Shown: in pieces, positions 1 through 8,155 of the stretch | Numbering within the stretch: position 1 is the first letter of the stretch | Layout of the letters: each line of letters begins with the position of its first letter | Assembly: GCA_043820045.1 (NCBI GenBank) | Contig: JBDREF010000202.1 | Span: 1 to 25,107 of the forward strand | DNA: 25,107 nucleotides | Source of the DNA: JBDREF01 sp043820045 | Lineage (GTDB): Bacteria; Planctomycetota; Phycisphaerae; Sedimentisphaerales; Anaerobacaceae | Direction: 5' to 3' | Translations under genes and position numbers: made by a program | Notes under the pieces: model-generated | What the model saw: the letters and a program-made list of their open reading frames with translations, nothing else | The model's database searches: none | Told to the model about the DNA's origin: nothing

Positions 1-612
1 GTTCGCGTATCGTTTACCCCGGTCGTGTTAGGCGACGGCGCGATTCGTCTGACAGCCGCCCCGGAGGTCAGCGACCTGTCCGACGCCGGCGCCGTCACCA
101 TTCAGGGCTTTCGCGTCCCCGCCTTGATCACTCGCAAAGCCGAGACCACGTTAGAACTCAAGAGCGGCCAGACCTTTGCCATGGCGGGGCTGCTCCAGCA
201 CAAAACCGAGACCATAAACTCCCGCATTCCGGGGCTCGGCGACTTGCCCGTGCTCGGCCCGCTGTTTCGCTCCGTGCGATACCAGAAGAATGAAACCGAG
301 CTGGTCGTGCTGGTCACCGCCTCGCTGGTGGAACCTATGTCTGTTGCCACGACTCCACCTCTTCCGGGATTCCTGTACACGGAACCGGATGACTGGGAAT
401 TTTATCTTGAAGGGCGAACGGAAGGCAAGAAGCCGGCCGAAATCAACCCGGAGGACGCCAAACAGCTCAGGCAGATGGGCCTCGACCAGTTGGTGGGGCC
501 GGGAGCATGGGATTACTATAACAAGCCGGTCTCATCGAGCCGGGCCGCCGCAAAATCGCCTGCGGATCCGAAGAGTCCAGATTCTGATAGTTCAGAGAAA
601 AATGGACAATAG
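1..612 (+). CDS. cpaC: Tad/Flp pilus secretin CpaC/RcpA, C-terminal part (5' truncated)
   Basis: This is the end of an outer-membrane secretin, the ring channel through which a Tad (Flp) pilus leaves the cell. The frame is open from base 1, so the true start lies upstream; the GTG at 25 is an internal codon. Visible secretin signatures are the beta-strand core (LTAAPEVSDLSD), the ALITRKAETTLELKSGQTFAMAGLL stretch and the hallmark IPGLGDLPVLGPLFRS followed by ETELVVLVTASLVEPM. These are typical of the CpaC/RcpA and type II secretin C-terminus. A roughly 85-residue hydrophilic tail rich in Pro, Ser and Lys follows the barrel, like the C-terminal extension of planctomycete-type CpaC proteins. 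CpaE, CpaF, TadB and TadC follow on the same strand, which fixes the system as Tad rather than type II or III secretion. Confidence 0.9.
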   Translation, partial: VRVSFTPVVLGDGAIRLTAAPEVSDLSDAGAVTIQGFRVPALITRKAETTLELKSGQTFAMAGLLQHKTETINSRIPGLGDLPVLGPLFRSVRYQKNETELVVLVTASLVEPMSVATTPPLPGFLYTEPDDWEFYLEGRTEGKKPAEINPEDAKQLRQMGLDQLVGPGAWDYYNKPVSSSRAAAKSPADPKSPDSDSSEKNGQ

Positions 613-636
613 AGCCGCAAGGAGAATGCCCGACCG

Positions 637-720
637 ATGTTGACGGCTGTGATGTGGCAGGGACCCGGGCCGATACGGCATAATGCCGGTATCCTGTTCG
701 AGCAGTATTTGGATAGGTGA
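637..720 (+). CDS. possible 27-residue small ORF between secretin and cpaE
   Basis: The 116-base gap between the secretin stop and the cpaE start contains a strong AAGGAG (619-624). The only sizeable frame behind it is ATG 637 to TGA 718-720, 27 codons (starting MLTAVMWQGPGP). The spacing from the Shine-Dalgarno is long (about 12 bases). The stop sits inside the AGGTGA that serves as cpaE's ribosome site, so translation of this ORF could couple to cpaE. No homology is recognised, and the frame could be chance. Confidence 0.2.
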   Translation: MLTAVMWQGPGPIRHNAGILFEQYLDR

Positions 721-728
721 CGTTACGC

Positions 729-1886
729 ATGAAATCAGTATCTGAGATATTGCTGGTAACCAGTGAACAGACCATAAGAGACACGGTAACATCCGTGCTG
801 GATAACAGTGGACACGTCAGGCTGGCAGGTGTCTGTCGAGACATCTCGGAGTTGAGGAGTTACTTGTTAAAAAGGAGAGTCCAGGCCGTCGTGGTTGATA
901 TAGATCCTGATCCTCCACGAGTTCTGCGTGAACTGAGTACGGTTCTGGCGACTTACCCGGAGACCTATTTTGCGGTGGTCTGCAGCCACTTTACGAAAGA
1001 GATGGTTCTGCTGGCCATGCAGGCGGGTGCGAGACATTTCCTGGAGAAGAAGACCCTCGCGTCCGAGCTGGCCAAAGAACTTCAGTTGCTCGTCCACGAG
1101 GGCGAAAAAAAAGGGGACGGATTGGGCTCCCTCGTGGTATCGGTATTCTCCGCCGGCGGCGGCTGCGGCGCCACGACGGTGGCGGTGAACCTGGCCAGCG
1201 AACTTGCACTGTTATCACCCAGACCTGTTCTGGCAATCGATTTGGACGGCTTCTACGGGACGATGTCCACCTATCTGGGAATCAATAGCCAGTACGGCAT
1301 CGCCGATGTTCTGACCCGGAACGACCTGATCGATGAACATCTGATCAAATCCAGCGCCTTCATTTATACGAAGGATTTTCACGTGTTGGTGAGCCCTGCG
1401 GGCGTAGGCTCCCCACGAGCCAAGTCTCTCCAGTTTGAGAACATGGCTCGGGTTCTTGAGGCGTGCAGGCAGTTTTATGCGTACACCGTAGTGGATGCCC
1501 CTCGTATGCCGGAATCCGCAGCGACGGAACTGGCCGGTCTGAGCGACGTTATTCTGGTTGTGTTTCAACTTACTGTTAAGGATGTGCACTTTGCCCGGGC
1601 CATAGTGTCATCTTTAACCAAATCCGGGATTGCGAGCGAGAGGATACTGCCCTTGGCCAACCGCGTCAAGAAACGAGGCCCGCTCGTTAGACTGGAAGAC
1701 AGCAAAAAGGCGATTGGCTTGGCGTCCTGCCACGCGATTCGCAACGACTGGCGCAAAGCAATGAAGTCCGTCAACCGCGGGCATCCTTTGTCGCAAGTGG
1801 CCGCAAGATCGGGCTTGCGAAGCGATTTTAGAAAACTTGCAGCCAAGGTAACCGCCTATGGAATCAGTGACCGTGCTAAAATTTGA
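729..1886 (+). CDS. cpaE: Tad pilus localisation protein CpaE/TadZ (receiver-like domain plus MinD/ParA-like ATPase fold)
   Basis: This is a 385-residue protein of the CpaE/TadZ family, which places the Tad machine at its cell site. Residues about 1-125 look like an atypical response-regulator receiver (VQAVVVDIDPDPP, later AMQAGARHFLEKK). Residues about 135-370 form a MinD/ParA-type domain with VLAIDLDGFYGTMSTYLG and a later YTVVDAPRMP. The deviant Walker A position reads AGGGCGATT (142-150), so both lysines of the usual KGGxxGKT are alanine; this copy may not hydrolyse ATP. I chose ATG 729 rather than GTG 717 because AGGTGA at 715-720 lies 8 bases before it. The gene lies between the secretin and cpaF, the usual Tad order. 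Confidence 0.85.
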   Translation: MKSVSEILLVTSEQTIRDTVTSVLDNSGHVRLAGVCRDISELRSYLLKRRVQAVVVDIDPDPPRVLRELSTVLATYPETYFAVVCSHFTKEMVLLAMQAGARHFLEKKTLASELAKELQLLVHEGEKKGDGLGSLVVSVFSAGGGCGATTVAVNLASELALLSPRPVLAIDLDGFYGTMSTYLGINSQYGIADVLTRNDLIDEHLIKSSAFIYTKDFHVLVSPAGVGSPRAKSLQFENMARVLEACRQFYAYTVVDAPRMPESAATELAGLSDVILVVFQLTVKDVHFARAIVSSLTKSGIASERILPLANRVKKRGPLVRLEDSKKAIGLASCHAIRNDWRKAMKSVNRGHPLSQVAARSGLRSDFRKLAAKVTAYGISDRAKI

Positions 1887-1898
1887 GGGTGATTGAGA

Positions 1899-3251
1899 AT
1901 GAGCCAGGAACAGAAACAATCGAACGTGCCGGAATATGAGAACCGGAGCGAAAATGTGGTTCTCCAGAAAATAAAGGCTGACATCCATCGGCAGCTAATC
2001 GAGGTGCTGGACCTGAATGAGGCACGTCACGTACCTCTGGAGAAGCTGCATGAGGAATGCTCCAGGAGAGTGGACGCTTTGCTGAGTGCCAGGCAATATC
2101 CGCTCTCAGGCCCCGACAAGCAACGGCTGCTTCGCGAGGTCATGGACGAAGTATTTGGCTTTGGCCCTTTGGAGATATTTCTGCGGGATCCGCAGGTAAG
2201 CGACATCCTGGTCAACGGTCCGTTTAAGATTTACGTAGAGAAGAACGGCCGGCTTGAATCGACGAACGTGACTTTTATGGACGAAAAGCACCTCATGCGA
2301 ATCATCAACCGGATCGGCGGTAACGTGGGCCGACGCATCGATGAGAGTATGCCGATGCTCGACGCGCGTCTGCCGGATGGCTCCCGAGTCAATGCAATCA
2401 TACCCCCGCTGGCTCTCGACGGGCCTGTGGTGAGTATTCGGCGTTTTGGTGCAAGCCCGCTTGACATCCGACGGCTGCTCGAATTGGGTGCGGTTACAGA
2501 GGAGATGGCCTATTTCATGGAGGCTTGCGTGAAGTGCAGGATGAACATTCTGATATCGGGCGGAACCGGAACCGGCAAGACCACTTTTCTCAATGCGTTG
2601 TCGCGATGGATTCCTGACGAGGAGCGAGTCATAACCATCGAAGATGCTGCGGAATTGCAGTTGCAGGGTAAACACGTGGTGCGTCTGGAGACCAGGCCGC
2701 CGAACATTGAGGGCGAGGGCTGTATCACCCAGCGCGACCTGGTCCGTAACTGCCTGCGTATGCGTCCTGATCGGATTGTTGTCGGCGAGGTTCGCGGCGC
2801 CGAGACATTGGACATGCTTCAGGCGATGAACACTGGGCATGAAGGCTCGATGACCACGGTGCACGCGAACACCCCGAGAGATGCTCTACGGCGGCTTGAG
2901 AACATGGTGAGTATGTCCGGAATAAACTATCCCGTAAAGGCCATTCGGGAGCAACTGAGTTCCGCGCTGGACGTCATGGTACATTTGGAACGTATGACAG
3001 GGGGGAAACGAAGAGTCGTACAAATCGTGGAAATAACCACGATGGAGGGCGATACCATCTGTCTCAATGATGTTTTTCGTTTCAACCAGACCGGCCTTGA
3101 TGAGGCGGGGCACGCCTGCGGGCAGTTCGAGGCCTGTGGGGTCCGTCCCCTGCTGCTGAACCGATTGAAAGCCAAAGGTATGGAAATGCCACTCGATATT
3201 TTCAAACGCAGGGTTCTCGTGGGATCCGGTACCAAAGGCAATGCACAGTAG
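1899..3251 (+). CDS. cpaF: Tad pilus assembly ATPase CpaF/TadA
   Basis: This is a 450-residue secretion ATPase of the GspE/VirB11 superfamily, the cytoplasmic motor that polymerises Flp pilin. It has the usual CpaF plan. An N-terminal helical region (about 1-100) with GFGPLEIFLRDPQVSDILVN precedes the N2 domain with GRRIDESMPMLDARLPDGSR. The P-loop GGTGTGKT is at 221-228. The Asp box follows (ERVITIEDAAELQ), then the Walker B region with MRPDRIVVGEVRGAE, and the His box EGSMTTVHANTPRDAL. All catalytic motifs look intact. ATG 1899 is preferred over TTG 1893 because GAGGGTGA at 1885-1892 is 6 bases upstream. It starts 12 bases after cpaE ends, so the two are almost certainly co-transcribed. Confidence 0.95.
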   Translation: MSQEQKQSNVPEYENRSENVVLQKIKADIHRQLIEVLDLNEARHVPLEKLHEECSRRVDALLSARQYPLSGPDKQRLLREVMDEVFGFGPLEIFLRDPQVSDILVNGPFKIYVEKNGRLESTNVTFMDEKHLMRIINRIGGNVGRRIDESMPMLDARLPDGSRVNAIIPPLALDGPVVSIRRFGASPLDIRRLLELGAVTEEMAYFMEACVKCRMNILISGGTGTGKTTFLNALSRWIPDEERVITIEDAAELQLQGKHVVRLETRPPNIEGEGCITQRDLVRNCLRMRPDRIVVGEVRGAETLDMLQAMNTGHEGSMTTVHANTPRDALRRLENMVSMSGINYPVKAIREQLSSALDVMVHLERMTGGKRRVVQIVEITTMEGDTICLNDVFRFNQTGLDEAGHACGQFEACGVRPLLLNRLKAKGMEMPLDIFKRRVLVGSGTKGNAQ

Positions 3252-3302
3252 AGAGGGAAAACCTGATGAGTGACATCATCCCATGCAGGGCATGAGAAGC
3301 TT

Positions 3303-4280
3303 ATGAACCCAGAGAATCTGATAAAAATTATTGTCATGGCGGCCGTCTTCGGACTTGTTTTTTCAGTCTGGTGTATCTGCGTATTTCTCTGGCTGGGTCA
3401 ATACATAACCCGTCTACAGTCGGTACAAAAGCGATTGGGTCTTGCCAAGAAGGAAACCGACGAATCTCAAACCCTTCGGCTTTGGCGTCAGACAAGACAA
3501 GATGCGGGAGATGCGGGTTTGCCGGCCAAGCTGACCTGGGCCGAACGCTTAGAGCGTCTGAGACAGGCTGCCGGGTGGCGTGCGCCGGCCCAGACGGCCA
3601 TTCTGGGTGTAGGCGGGGCAAGCGTTATGGGTTTTGTGGTGACCTATATGCTTGGTTTCGGGCCCATGCTCGGACTCGGCATCTCTGTTGCGATTGTGAT
3701 CGTATTTTGGGTCTACACCAAGGGATGCATCTCGAAACAATCGGCGCTGTTTGAGCAGCAACTTGTGGACGCATTGGGCATCTCCGCTCGTGCTCTGCGC
3801 GCCGGACTTCCCCTCATGGGATCATTCCAACTGATTTCAGAAGAAATCGACGACCCGATTGGGAGTATTTTTTCTCAAATCTGTCATGAACAGATGTTGG
3901 GCCTGGACATGAAAGACTCTATTCGCAAGGTGGCAAAAACAAACCCCAGTGCCGAGTTGAAGCTCTTCGCAACGTCCGTCGCCATACAATTACAGAGCGG
4001 GGGAAATTTGGCCGACTTGATGGACAGTCTGGCATCCGTCATCAGGGCGAGAATGAGATTGAATCGGCACGTTCGCGTTTTGATGGCGCAGACGCAGTTC
4101 AGCAAGAATATACTGATTGCGATGCCCATCCTCCTGTTTCTTCTGTTGAACATTCTCAGTCCCGAGTACATGCAGACTTTCTATACAACGACGGCCGGCA
4201 GATATATGTTAGTTGGGATGGTTTCGATGGTTCTGTTTGGTGCATGGGTCATGAGCCGGCTTGCCGTGCTGCGTTTCTAA
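3303..4280 (+). CDS. tadB: Tad pilus inner-membrane platform protein TadB
   Basis: This is a 325-residue type II secretion F-domain protein that forms half of the Tad inner-membrane platform on which CpaF acts. An N-terminal membrane segment (about 6-33) is followed by a charged linker. A membrane pair follows (TAILGVGGASVMGFVV and LGLGISVAIVIVFWVY). The T2SSF cytoplasmic helices contain ALGISARALRAGLPL and the conserved LQSGGNLADLMDSLA. The C-terminal segments are ILIAMPILLFLLLNIL and YMLVGMVSMVLFGAWVM. The start is uncertain. ATG 3303 begins just before the first membrane helix and has GAGAAG close upstream; GTG 3270 would add 11 residues. It sits between cpaF and tadC. Confidence 0.88.
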   Translation: MNPENLIKIIVMAAVFGLVFSVWCICVFLWLGQYITRLQSVQKRLGLAKKETDESQTLRLWRQTRQDAGDAGLPAKLTWAERLERLRQAAGWRAPAQTAILGVGGASVMGFVVTYMLGFGPMLGLGISVAIVIVFWVYTKGCISKQSALFEQQLVDALGISARALRAGLPLMGSFQLISEEIDDPIGSIFSQICHEQMLGLDMKDSIRKVAKTNPSAELKLFATSVAIQLQSGGNLADLMDSLASVIRARMRLNRHVRVLMAQTQFSKNILIAMPILLFLLLNILSPEYMQTFYTTTAGRYMLVGMVSMVLFGAWVMSRLAVLRF

Positions 4281-4300
4281 AAGTTGTGAGACAAGACTTG

Positions 4301-5239
4301 ATGATGTTACCGACAATGGATGGTATAGCAGACAAATTCATAATTCCCGGACTGACGTTCCTGTCCATAATGGCTGTTGGCGCCTCAATACTTTTGTCGA
4401 AAGCGCAGAGGAGAAGAACGCTCGAAGCGAGAATGCAGGACTATACTGTGTTAGAGACAGACACGAGAGCTGCGGGCAAGAAGAAGTCAGGTCTCGTGCA
4501 GTTGCTTGAGAAGATTGGCAATATTGCTTCTCACGGACGGGCCAGCACCACACTCTGGGAGGAGCTTGTCCGGGCCGGATACTACAGCAGAAACGCTCCG
4601 GCGGTGTACACCGGAGCTAAGCTCATTCTGTTTGGGATCGGATTTTCAGGAGCGGCGATATTAGTTGTGCCTGCGGATTATCACATTGTAGCAAAAATCA
4701 ACTTGATTTTCATGAGCGGTGTTTCGCTTTTCTTTGTGCCCAATGTTCTACTGAAAATCCGCTTGAAGAAACGCCACGACGAAATTTGTCTGCATCTGCC
4801 TGAAGCCGTTGATCTGCTTGAGATATGCGTCTCGTCAGGAATCGGATTGGGCGCGGCCTGGAACGTTGTGGCCGATGAGATTCAGAATGTCAGTCCGATC
4901 CTGGCCGGAGCGATGGCTTTGACCAACTTCGAAATCCATCTTGGCGTCAGCCGTATCGATGCGATGCGACACATGGCCGCTCGTACGGGTGTCGATAAAC
5001 TGTCTTCCCTGGCGGCCACGCTGGTCCAAACCGAACGGTTCGGTACGAGTATCGCGACGGCACTAAAAGAGTTTGCCCAATCTATGCGAGAAGAGCGTTA
5101 TTTCAACGCCGAGGAAAGAGCCGAAAAGATGGCCGTGAAGTTGATTATACCGATGGTACTGTTCATTTTCCCGGCCGTGCTGATTACTGTAGCCGGACCG
5201 GCTGTGGTAGCCATATTCAAAATGATGAGAACATATTGA
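4301..5239 (+). CDS. tadC: Tad pilus inner-membrane platform protein TadC
   Basis: This is a 312-residue T2SSF-domain protein, the partner of TadB in the Tad platform. A first membrane helix (about 11-28) is followed by a basic linker. Two central hydrophobic helices come next, then the conserved F-domain with LPEAVDLLEICVSSGIGL and LAATLVQTERFGTSIATAL. The AEERAEKMAVKLIIPMVLFIFPAV motif is diagnostic of TadC, and the protein ends in a final membrane helix. ATG 4301 is chosen; the frame extends up to 4244 inside tadB, but that would give an unusual polar N-terminus and an overlap. The ribosome site is weak, suggesting translation coupled to tadB, which ends 20 bases earlier. Confidence 0.88.
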   Translation: MMLPTMDGIADKFIIPGLTFLSIMAVGASILLSKAQRRRTLEARMQDYTVLETDTRAAGKKKSGLVQLLEKIGNIASHGRASTTLWEELVRAGYYSRNAPAVYTGAKLILFGIGFSGAAILVVPADYHIVAKINLIFMSGVSLFFVPNVLLKIRLKKRHDEICLHLPEAVDLLEICVSSGIGLGAAWNVVADEIQNVSPILAGAMALTNFEIHLGVSRIDAMRHMAARTGVDKLSSLAATLVQTERFGTSIATALKEFAQSMREERYFNAEERAEKMAVKLIIPMVLFIFPAVLITVAGPAVVAIFKMMRTY

Positions 5240-5269
5240 GTAAGTGACTTTAACCAAGGAGAATGTCCT

Positions 5270-5770
5270 ATGAAACTGAACACGAGCATGACCACAACGG
5301 CGGTTTTGTTCTGCATCTTAACAATTGGATGTGAGGAGAATGTAGAGCAAGGTCCAGACAAACCTCTCATCAACAGCTGGCTCATCAATTCCTACAGTGA
5401 TACCGCAATCGAGAATGCGATCATATCTCAGCACACTGTCTTTCCCTACCATTTTGTGAAGAACGCATCGCAGCTCAATGAGCTTGGTAAGCGCGACCTT
5501 GCGGTCCTGGCAGGGCACTTCATGAAATATGCCGGCGATTTGAATATTCGGCGGCATAACACACCTGCGGATCTTTACGAGGCCCGGGTAAATGCTGTTG
5601 TTGAGCGACTGCAGGAAGCGGGTGTCAACATTGAACGCATGAATATTGCAGACGGTATGCCGGGAGGTGAAGGTATGGCTTCGGAAAAAGTGCTTATCAT
5701 ATTGGAAGAAGCATCTGAAACGACTTCGGCGGCAAGTTCAACCACAAACCAGTCTGGAACGAGGAAATAA
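5270..5770 (+). CDS. OmpA-like lipoprotein of the Tad locus
   Basis: This 166-residue protein has a short signal sequence ending in LTIGC, so Cys21 is a probable lipidation site (Thr at -3 is not ideal for a lipobox). The mature part resembles an OmpA-family peptidoglycan-binding domain. HTVFPYHFVKNASQLNELGKRDL looks like the first strand and helix. The stretch from N-TPADLYEARV to NAVVERLQEAGV corresponds to the family's NxxLSxxRAxxVxxxL helix, and a strand follows with EKVLIILEEA. Family knowledge suggests anchoring of the outer-membrane complex to peptidoglycan. AAGGAGA lies 8 bases before the ATG. It starts 30 bases after tadC and 2 bases separate it from the next gene, so it belongs to the Tad operon. 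The OmpA assignment is from pattern only. Confidence 0.65.
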   Translation: MKLNTSMTTTAVLFCILTIGCEENVEQGPDKPLINSWLINSYSDTAIENAIISQHTVFPYHFVKNASQLNELGKRDLAVLAGHFMKYAGDLNIRRHNTPADLYEARVNAVVERLQEAGVNIERMNIADGMPGGEGMASEKVLIILEEASETTSAASSTTNQSGTRK

Positions 5771-5772
5771 CA

Positions 5773-6438
5773 ATGGATATCAATTCGTCGAAATCGACTC
5801 TACGTGCGGCACTTTGTGCAGGGGGCATTATTTGCATGCTGTGTCTTGGAGGCTGCTCGGACTCCGCTGGTTCAGGCCCGGATCCAGTTTGGGGGACCAA
5901 TGACGCCGGCAGCGATTTTCAAACGGCAACCGATCGCCCCCCGACCGCAAAGACGCTGTGCGCTATGGCGGATATTCTTGCCACGCAGGGCAGAGATTCA
6001 GAGTGCGAATACGTATTGAGACGGATTCTCCAGGAGCACCCTAAATATCTTCCCGCCTACAATAGTCTGGCAGAGCTGCAAATGCGGCAAGGTTTGACGA
6101 GCGAAGCGATAGAAACCCTCCAGATCGCCCTTGGCATCCATCCCGACGACCCAACCATGCTGAACAATCTGGGCATGTGCCGGATAGTCCGGGGCGAATA
6201 TGAAGACGCCCTGGAGATGTTTACGAAGGCTGCGGGCAAAATGCCCGAAAATGCCAAGTACCGGGCGAATATGGCCGTGGCGTTGGGCCTGATGGGTCGC
6301 GAGGAAGAATCACTCGCCCTCTTCAGTCAGGTGATGTCCGAAGACAAGGCAAATCACAATCTGACCGTGCTGCGGGAGGCCAGAAACATGCCGGAACAGG
6401 CGTCCGCAACGCAATCCCAGGCTCCGGATATCGAATAG
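5773..6438 (+). CDS. tadD: TadD-type TPR lipoprotein
   Basis: This is a 221-residue lipoprotein with a clear lipobox LGGC (Cys28) after a basic, then hydrophobic, leader. After a short linker come about four tetratricopeptide repeats between residues 55 and 200. Recognisable helices are AMADILATQGRDSECEYVLRR, AYNSLAELQMRQGLTSEAIE, LNNLGMCRIVRGEYEDALE and ANMAVALGLMGREEESLALF. TadD proteins are TPR lipoproteins needed for secretin assembly (a pilotin-like role), and this copy has the size and position expected. GAGGAA lies 7 bases before the ATG. It is the last gene of the Tad block; a tail of about 25 Ala, Gln and Ser-rich residues closes it. Confidence 0.78.
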   Translation: MDINSSKSTLRAALCAGGIICMLCLGGCSDSAGSGPDPVWGTNDAGSDFQTATDRPPTAKTLCAMADILATQGRDSECEYVLRRILQEHPKYLPAYNSLAELQMRQGLTSEAIETLQIALGIHPDDPTMLNNLGMCRIVRGEYEDALEMFTKAAGKMPENAKYRANMAVALGLMGREEESLALFSQVMSEDKANHNLTVLREARNMPEQASATQSQAPDIE

Positions 6439-6827
6439 TCCGCCTCCCAGTCCCAGTAGTCCTCTGCTCAGGCAAGGGCTGTTGCGTATGGTCGCAACCT
6501 CTTCAAGGACGTCTCAAGAGCCTTGTTGATTCTTTGTCGGCGGCCAAACGCGGATTCGTGGAGCTATCTATACGCAGCTCTGCCCAGTGGGACTCCTGGC
6601 CAGATTCTGGTTGAGTCTGATGCCTGCGCAGCGAGTTACCTTCGCCACAAACTGCAAAATATCTTTACTGCTCGACAGAGATTTACTTCTCCAGTTCGCC
6701 GCCACGCATGTCAAGATGAAATTCTATTACGGCTTTTTTAAGACTTGACAGCGGAACAACTAAAGAATCAAATAAGGTATGGGGGGCAACGGGTAAATTG
6801 ACAAAAACTGCCTTCGGAGAAAGAATT
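6439..6827 (+). other. intergenic region between Tad operon and isomerase-like gene
   Basis: There is no convincing gene in these 389 bases. A small hairpin GTTGCG-TATGGT-CGCAAC (6481-6498) lies 43 bases after the tadD stop but has no T-tract, so it is at best a weak or factor-dependent end signal. GGAGCT and AGCTC arms near 6559-6575 could form another small hairpin. The 3' part holds a promoter-like pair (listed separately) and GGAGA at 6816-6820, the ribosome site of the next gene. Confidence 0.5.
6745..6773 (+). promoter_or_regulatory. candidate sigma-70-type promoter for the isomerase-like gene
   Basis: TTGACA at 6745-6750 is a perfect -35 box. It is followed after exactly 17 bases by TCAAAT (6768-6773), which matches four of six positions of the -10 consensus. 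Initiation would fall near 6780, about 48 bases before the ATG at 6828. The position in a gene-free gap supports it, but the -10 is imperfect. Confidence 0.45.
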
Positions 6828-7820
6828 ATGACAGACCAAAGCAGCACAACAGTGTCAAGACGAGCTTTCATGGGCACGGCTGCGGCTATTGCCGCTTCCA
6901 CGATTATGTCCCGACATGTTTTGGCCGGTACGGGCGTGCCCGGATCGAGCAAGCCAAACTCCAACTTTAACGGCGTACAAATTGGGGCCATTACCTACAG
7001 TTTCCGCGGTATGCCCGGCACTGCCGAAGATATTCTCAAGTACGTTGTCCAGTGCGGGCTCAGCTCAGTCGAGCTGATGGGTGAACCGGCGGAACAATTT
7101 GCAGGAGTCCCGGCCGGCGGCGGACGTCCTAGTGGGCGGGGCGGCCGTGGACAGATGACCAACGAGCAGCAGAAAGCCCAGCGACAGAGACAGGAAGAAC
7201 AGCTCAATTGGCGATTGTCGGTTTCGATGGACAAGTACCGTGCCCTCCGCAAGATGTACAATGATGCAGGCGTCAATATCCATATCGTCAAGTTCGGCAA
7301 TATCGGCGACGCGAATATGACGGATGGAGAAATTGACTACTACTTCAATGTGGCCAAAGCACTGGGCGCCAAGGGCATCACTCGCGAGCTTTCGGAAGAT
7401 GCAGCGCAGAGGCTTGGGCCTATTGCCGACAAACACAAGATTATGATAGGCTTCCACAACCATACGCAGATGACTCCTAAGACGTACGACGGGCCTGTTT
7501 TGTCCTACGGTAAATACCTGGGTATTAACTTCGACATAGGTCATTATGTTGCCGGTACGAGCGAGTCTCCTATTCCTATTATCCAGAAGTTCCACGACCG
7601 CATCCTTAGCCTTCACTTGAAGGACCGAAAAGTCAACAATGGTCCTAATGTGCCCTTCGGCCAGGGAGATACTCCGGTGGCGTTAATCCTCCAGTTGATG
7701 AAAAGGGAAAAGTGGACTTTTCCTGCGGATATTGAGCTTGAATATAGGGTGCCGGAAGGTTCAGACGCCGTGGCCGAAACCGCCAAGTGCGTTCAGTTTT
7801 GCAGGGGATCGCTGGCCTGA
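6828..7820 (+). CDS. Tat-exported sugar phosphate isomerase/epimerase-like protein (xylose isomerase-like TIM barrel)
   Basis: This is a 330-residue protein with a twin-arginine leader (SRRAFMGTAAAIAAS, from residue 10), so it is probably folded in the cytoplasm and exported to the periplasm. The rest matches the AP-endonuclease-2/xylose-isomerase-like barrel. Likely metal ligands of the fold are visible as GLSSVELMG, MIGFHNHTQM, INFDIGHYVAG, ILSLHLKDRK and ADIELEY. A Gly/Arg- and Gln-rich insertion (GGGRPSGRGGRGQ, about residues 93-125) interrupts the barrel near its start. The substrate is unknown; such Tat-exported relatives are common in planctomycetes and are often linked to sugar breakdown. 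ATG 6828 follows GGAGA by 7 bases; TTG 6798 would lengthen the Tat leader without reason. It appears to be a single-gene unit. Confidence 0.8.
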   Translation: MTDQSSTTVSRRAFMGTAAAIAASTIMSRHVLAGTGVPGSSKPNSNFNGVQIGAITYSFRGMPGTAEDILKYVVQCGLSSVELMGEPAEQFAGVPAGGGRPSGRGGRGQMTNEQQKAQRQRQEEQLNWRLSVSMDKYRALRKMYNDAGVNIHIVKFGNIGDANMTDGEIDYYFNVAKALGAKGITRELSEDAAQRLGPIADKHKIMIGFHNHTQMTPKTYDGPVLSYGKYLGINFDIGHYVAGTSESPIPIIQKFHDRILSLHLKDRKVNNGPNVPFGQGDTPVALILQLMKREKWTFPADIELEYRVPEGSDAVAETAKCVQFCRGSLA

Positions 7821-7993
7821 CGGTCCGGAGCTGCTGTTTGCTGCATCCACTGCTCGTAGGCATTCTCGCGTTACCGCGGCACAGCCGTATCGTACAGAAC
7901 GCAACAGAGAGTCGAGGCGATTCGTGGCCTCAAAGGTGATGTTTCTTGGGCATGACTTGGTCCTGTCTCTCGGTGGCCATCTATTGTCAATAA

Positions 7994-8017
7994 GGCCTCG
8001 ATATTGATATCGAGGCC
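7994..8017. repeat. 11-bp inverted repeat with 2-base spacer
   Basis: GGCCTCGATAT-TG-ATATCGAGGCC is a perfect 11-bp inverted repeat. As RNA it would form a 9-bp stem with a 6-base loop. No T-tract follows on the + strand, so it is not a standard intrinsic terminator. It may be a bidirectional or factor-assisted end signal, or a dyad operator. Confidence 0.6.
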
Positions 8018-8112
8018 GAGAGTGCATTGTCGGCTTATATGCCTTGCAGCCCGTTGCTACCCACCTATCTCTGTGGACGCCTCAAGAATTGTAGTGCAAC
8101 TGGACTCAAAGA

Positions 8113-8155
8113 GTCGGCCACGTTTTCAATAGTGGCTACTCGCCGACAATTTTTT
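8113..8155 (+). terminator. candidate rho-independent terminator
   Basis: GTCGG and GCCAC arms (8113-8121, sharing one G) can pair with GTGGC (8132-8136) and CCGAC (8143-8147), with a bulge between the two stem parts. AA and six T (8150-8155) follow. It lies between the isomerase-like gene and the ATPase operon, where a terminator is expected, but it is 290 bases past the isomerase stop and the stem is interrupted. Confidence 0.4.

Noticed and set aside
2106..2864. 252-residue minus-strand open frame antisense to cpaF
   Set aside because: It lies wholly within a gene with intact secretion-ATPase motifs, its translation shows no recognisable domain, and it has no ribosome site. It is a shadow of a codon-biased gene.
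6523..6741. 72-residue plus-strand frame between tadD and the isomerase-like gene
   Set aside because: No ribosome site, no recognisable domain, and it runs up to the candidate promoter; treated as non-coding.
7065..7616. 183-residue minus-strand frame over the isomerase-like gene
   Set aside because: The plus-strand frame carries the Tat leader and barrel motifs; the reverse translation shows no family pattern.
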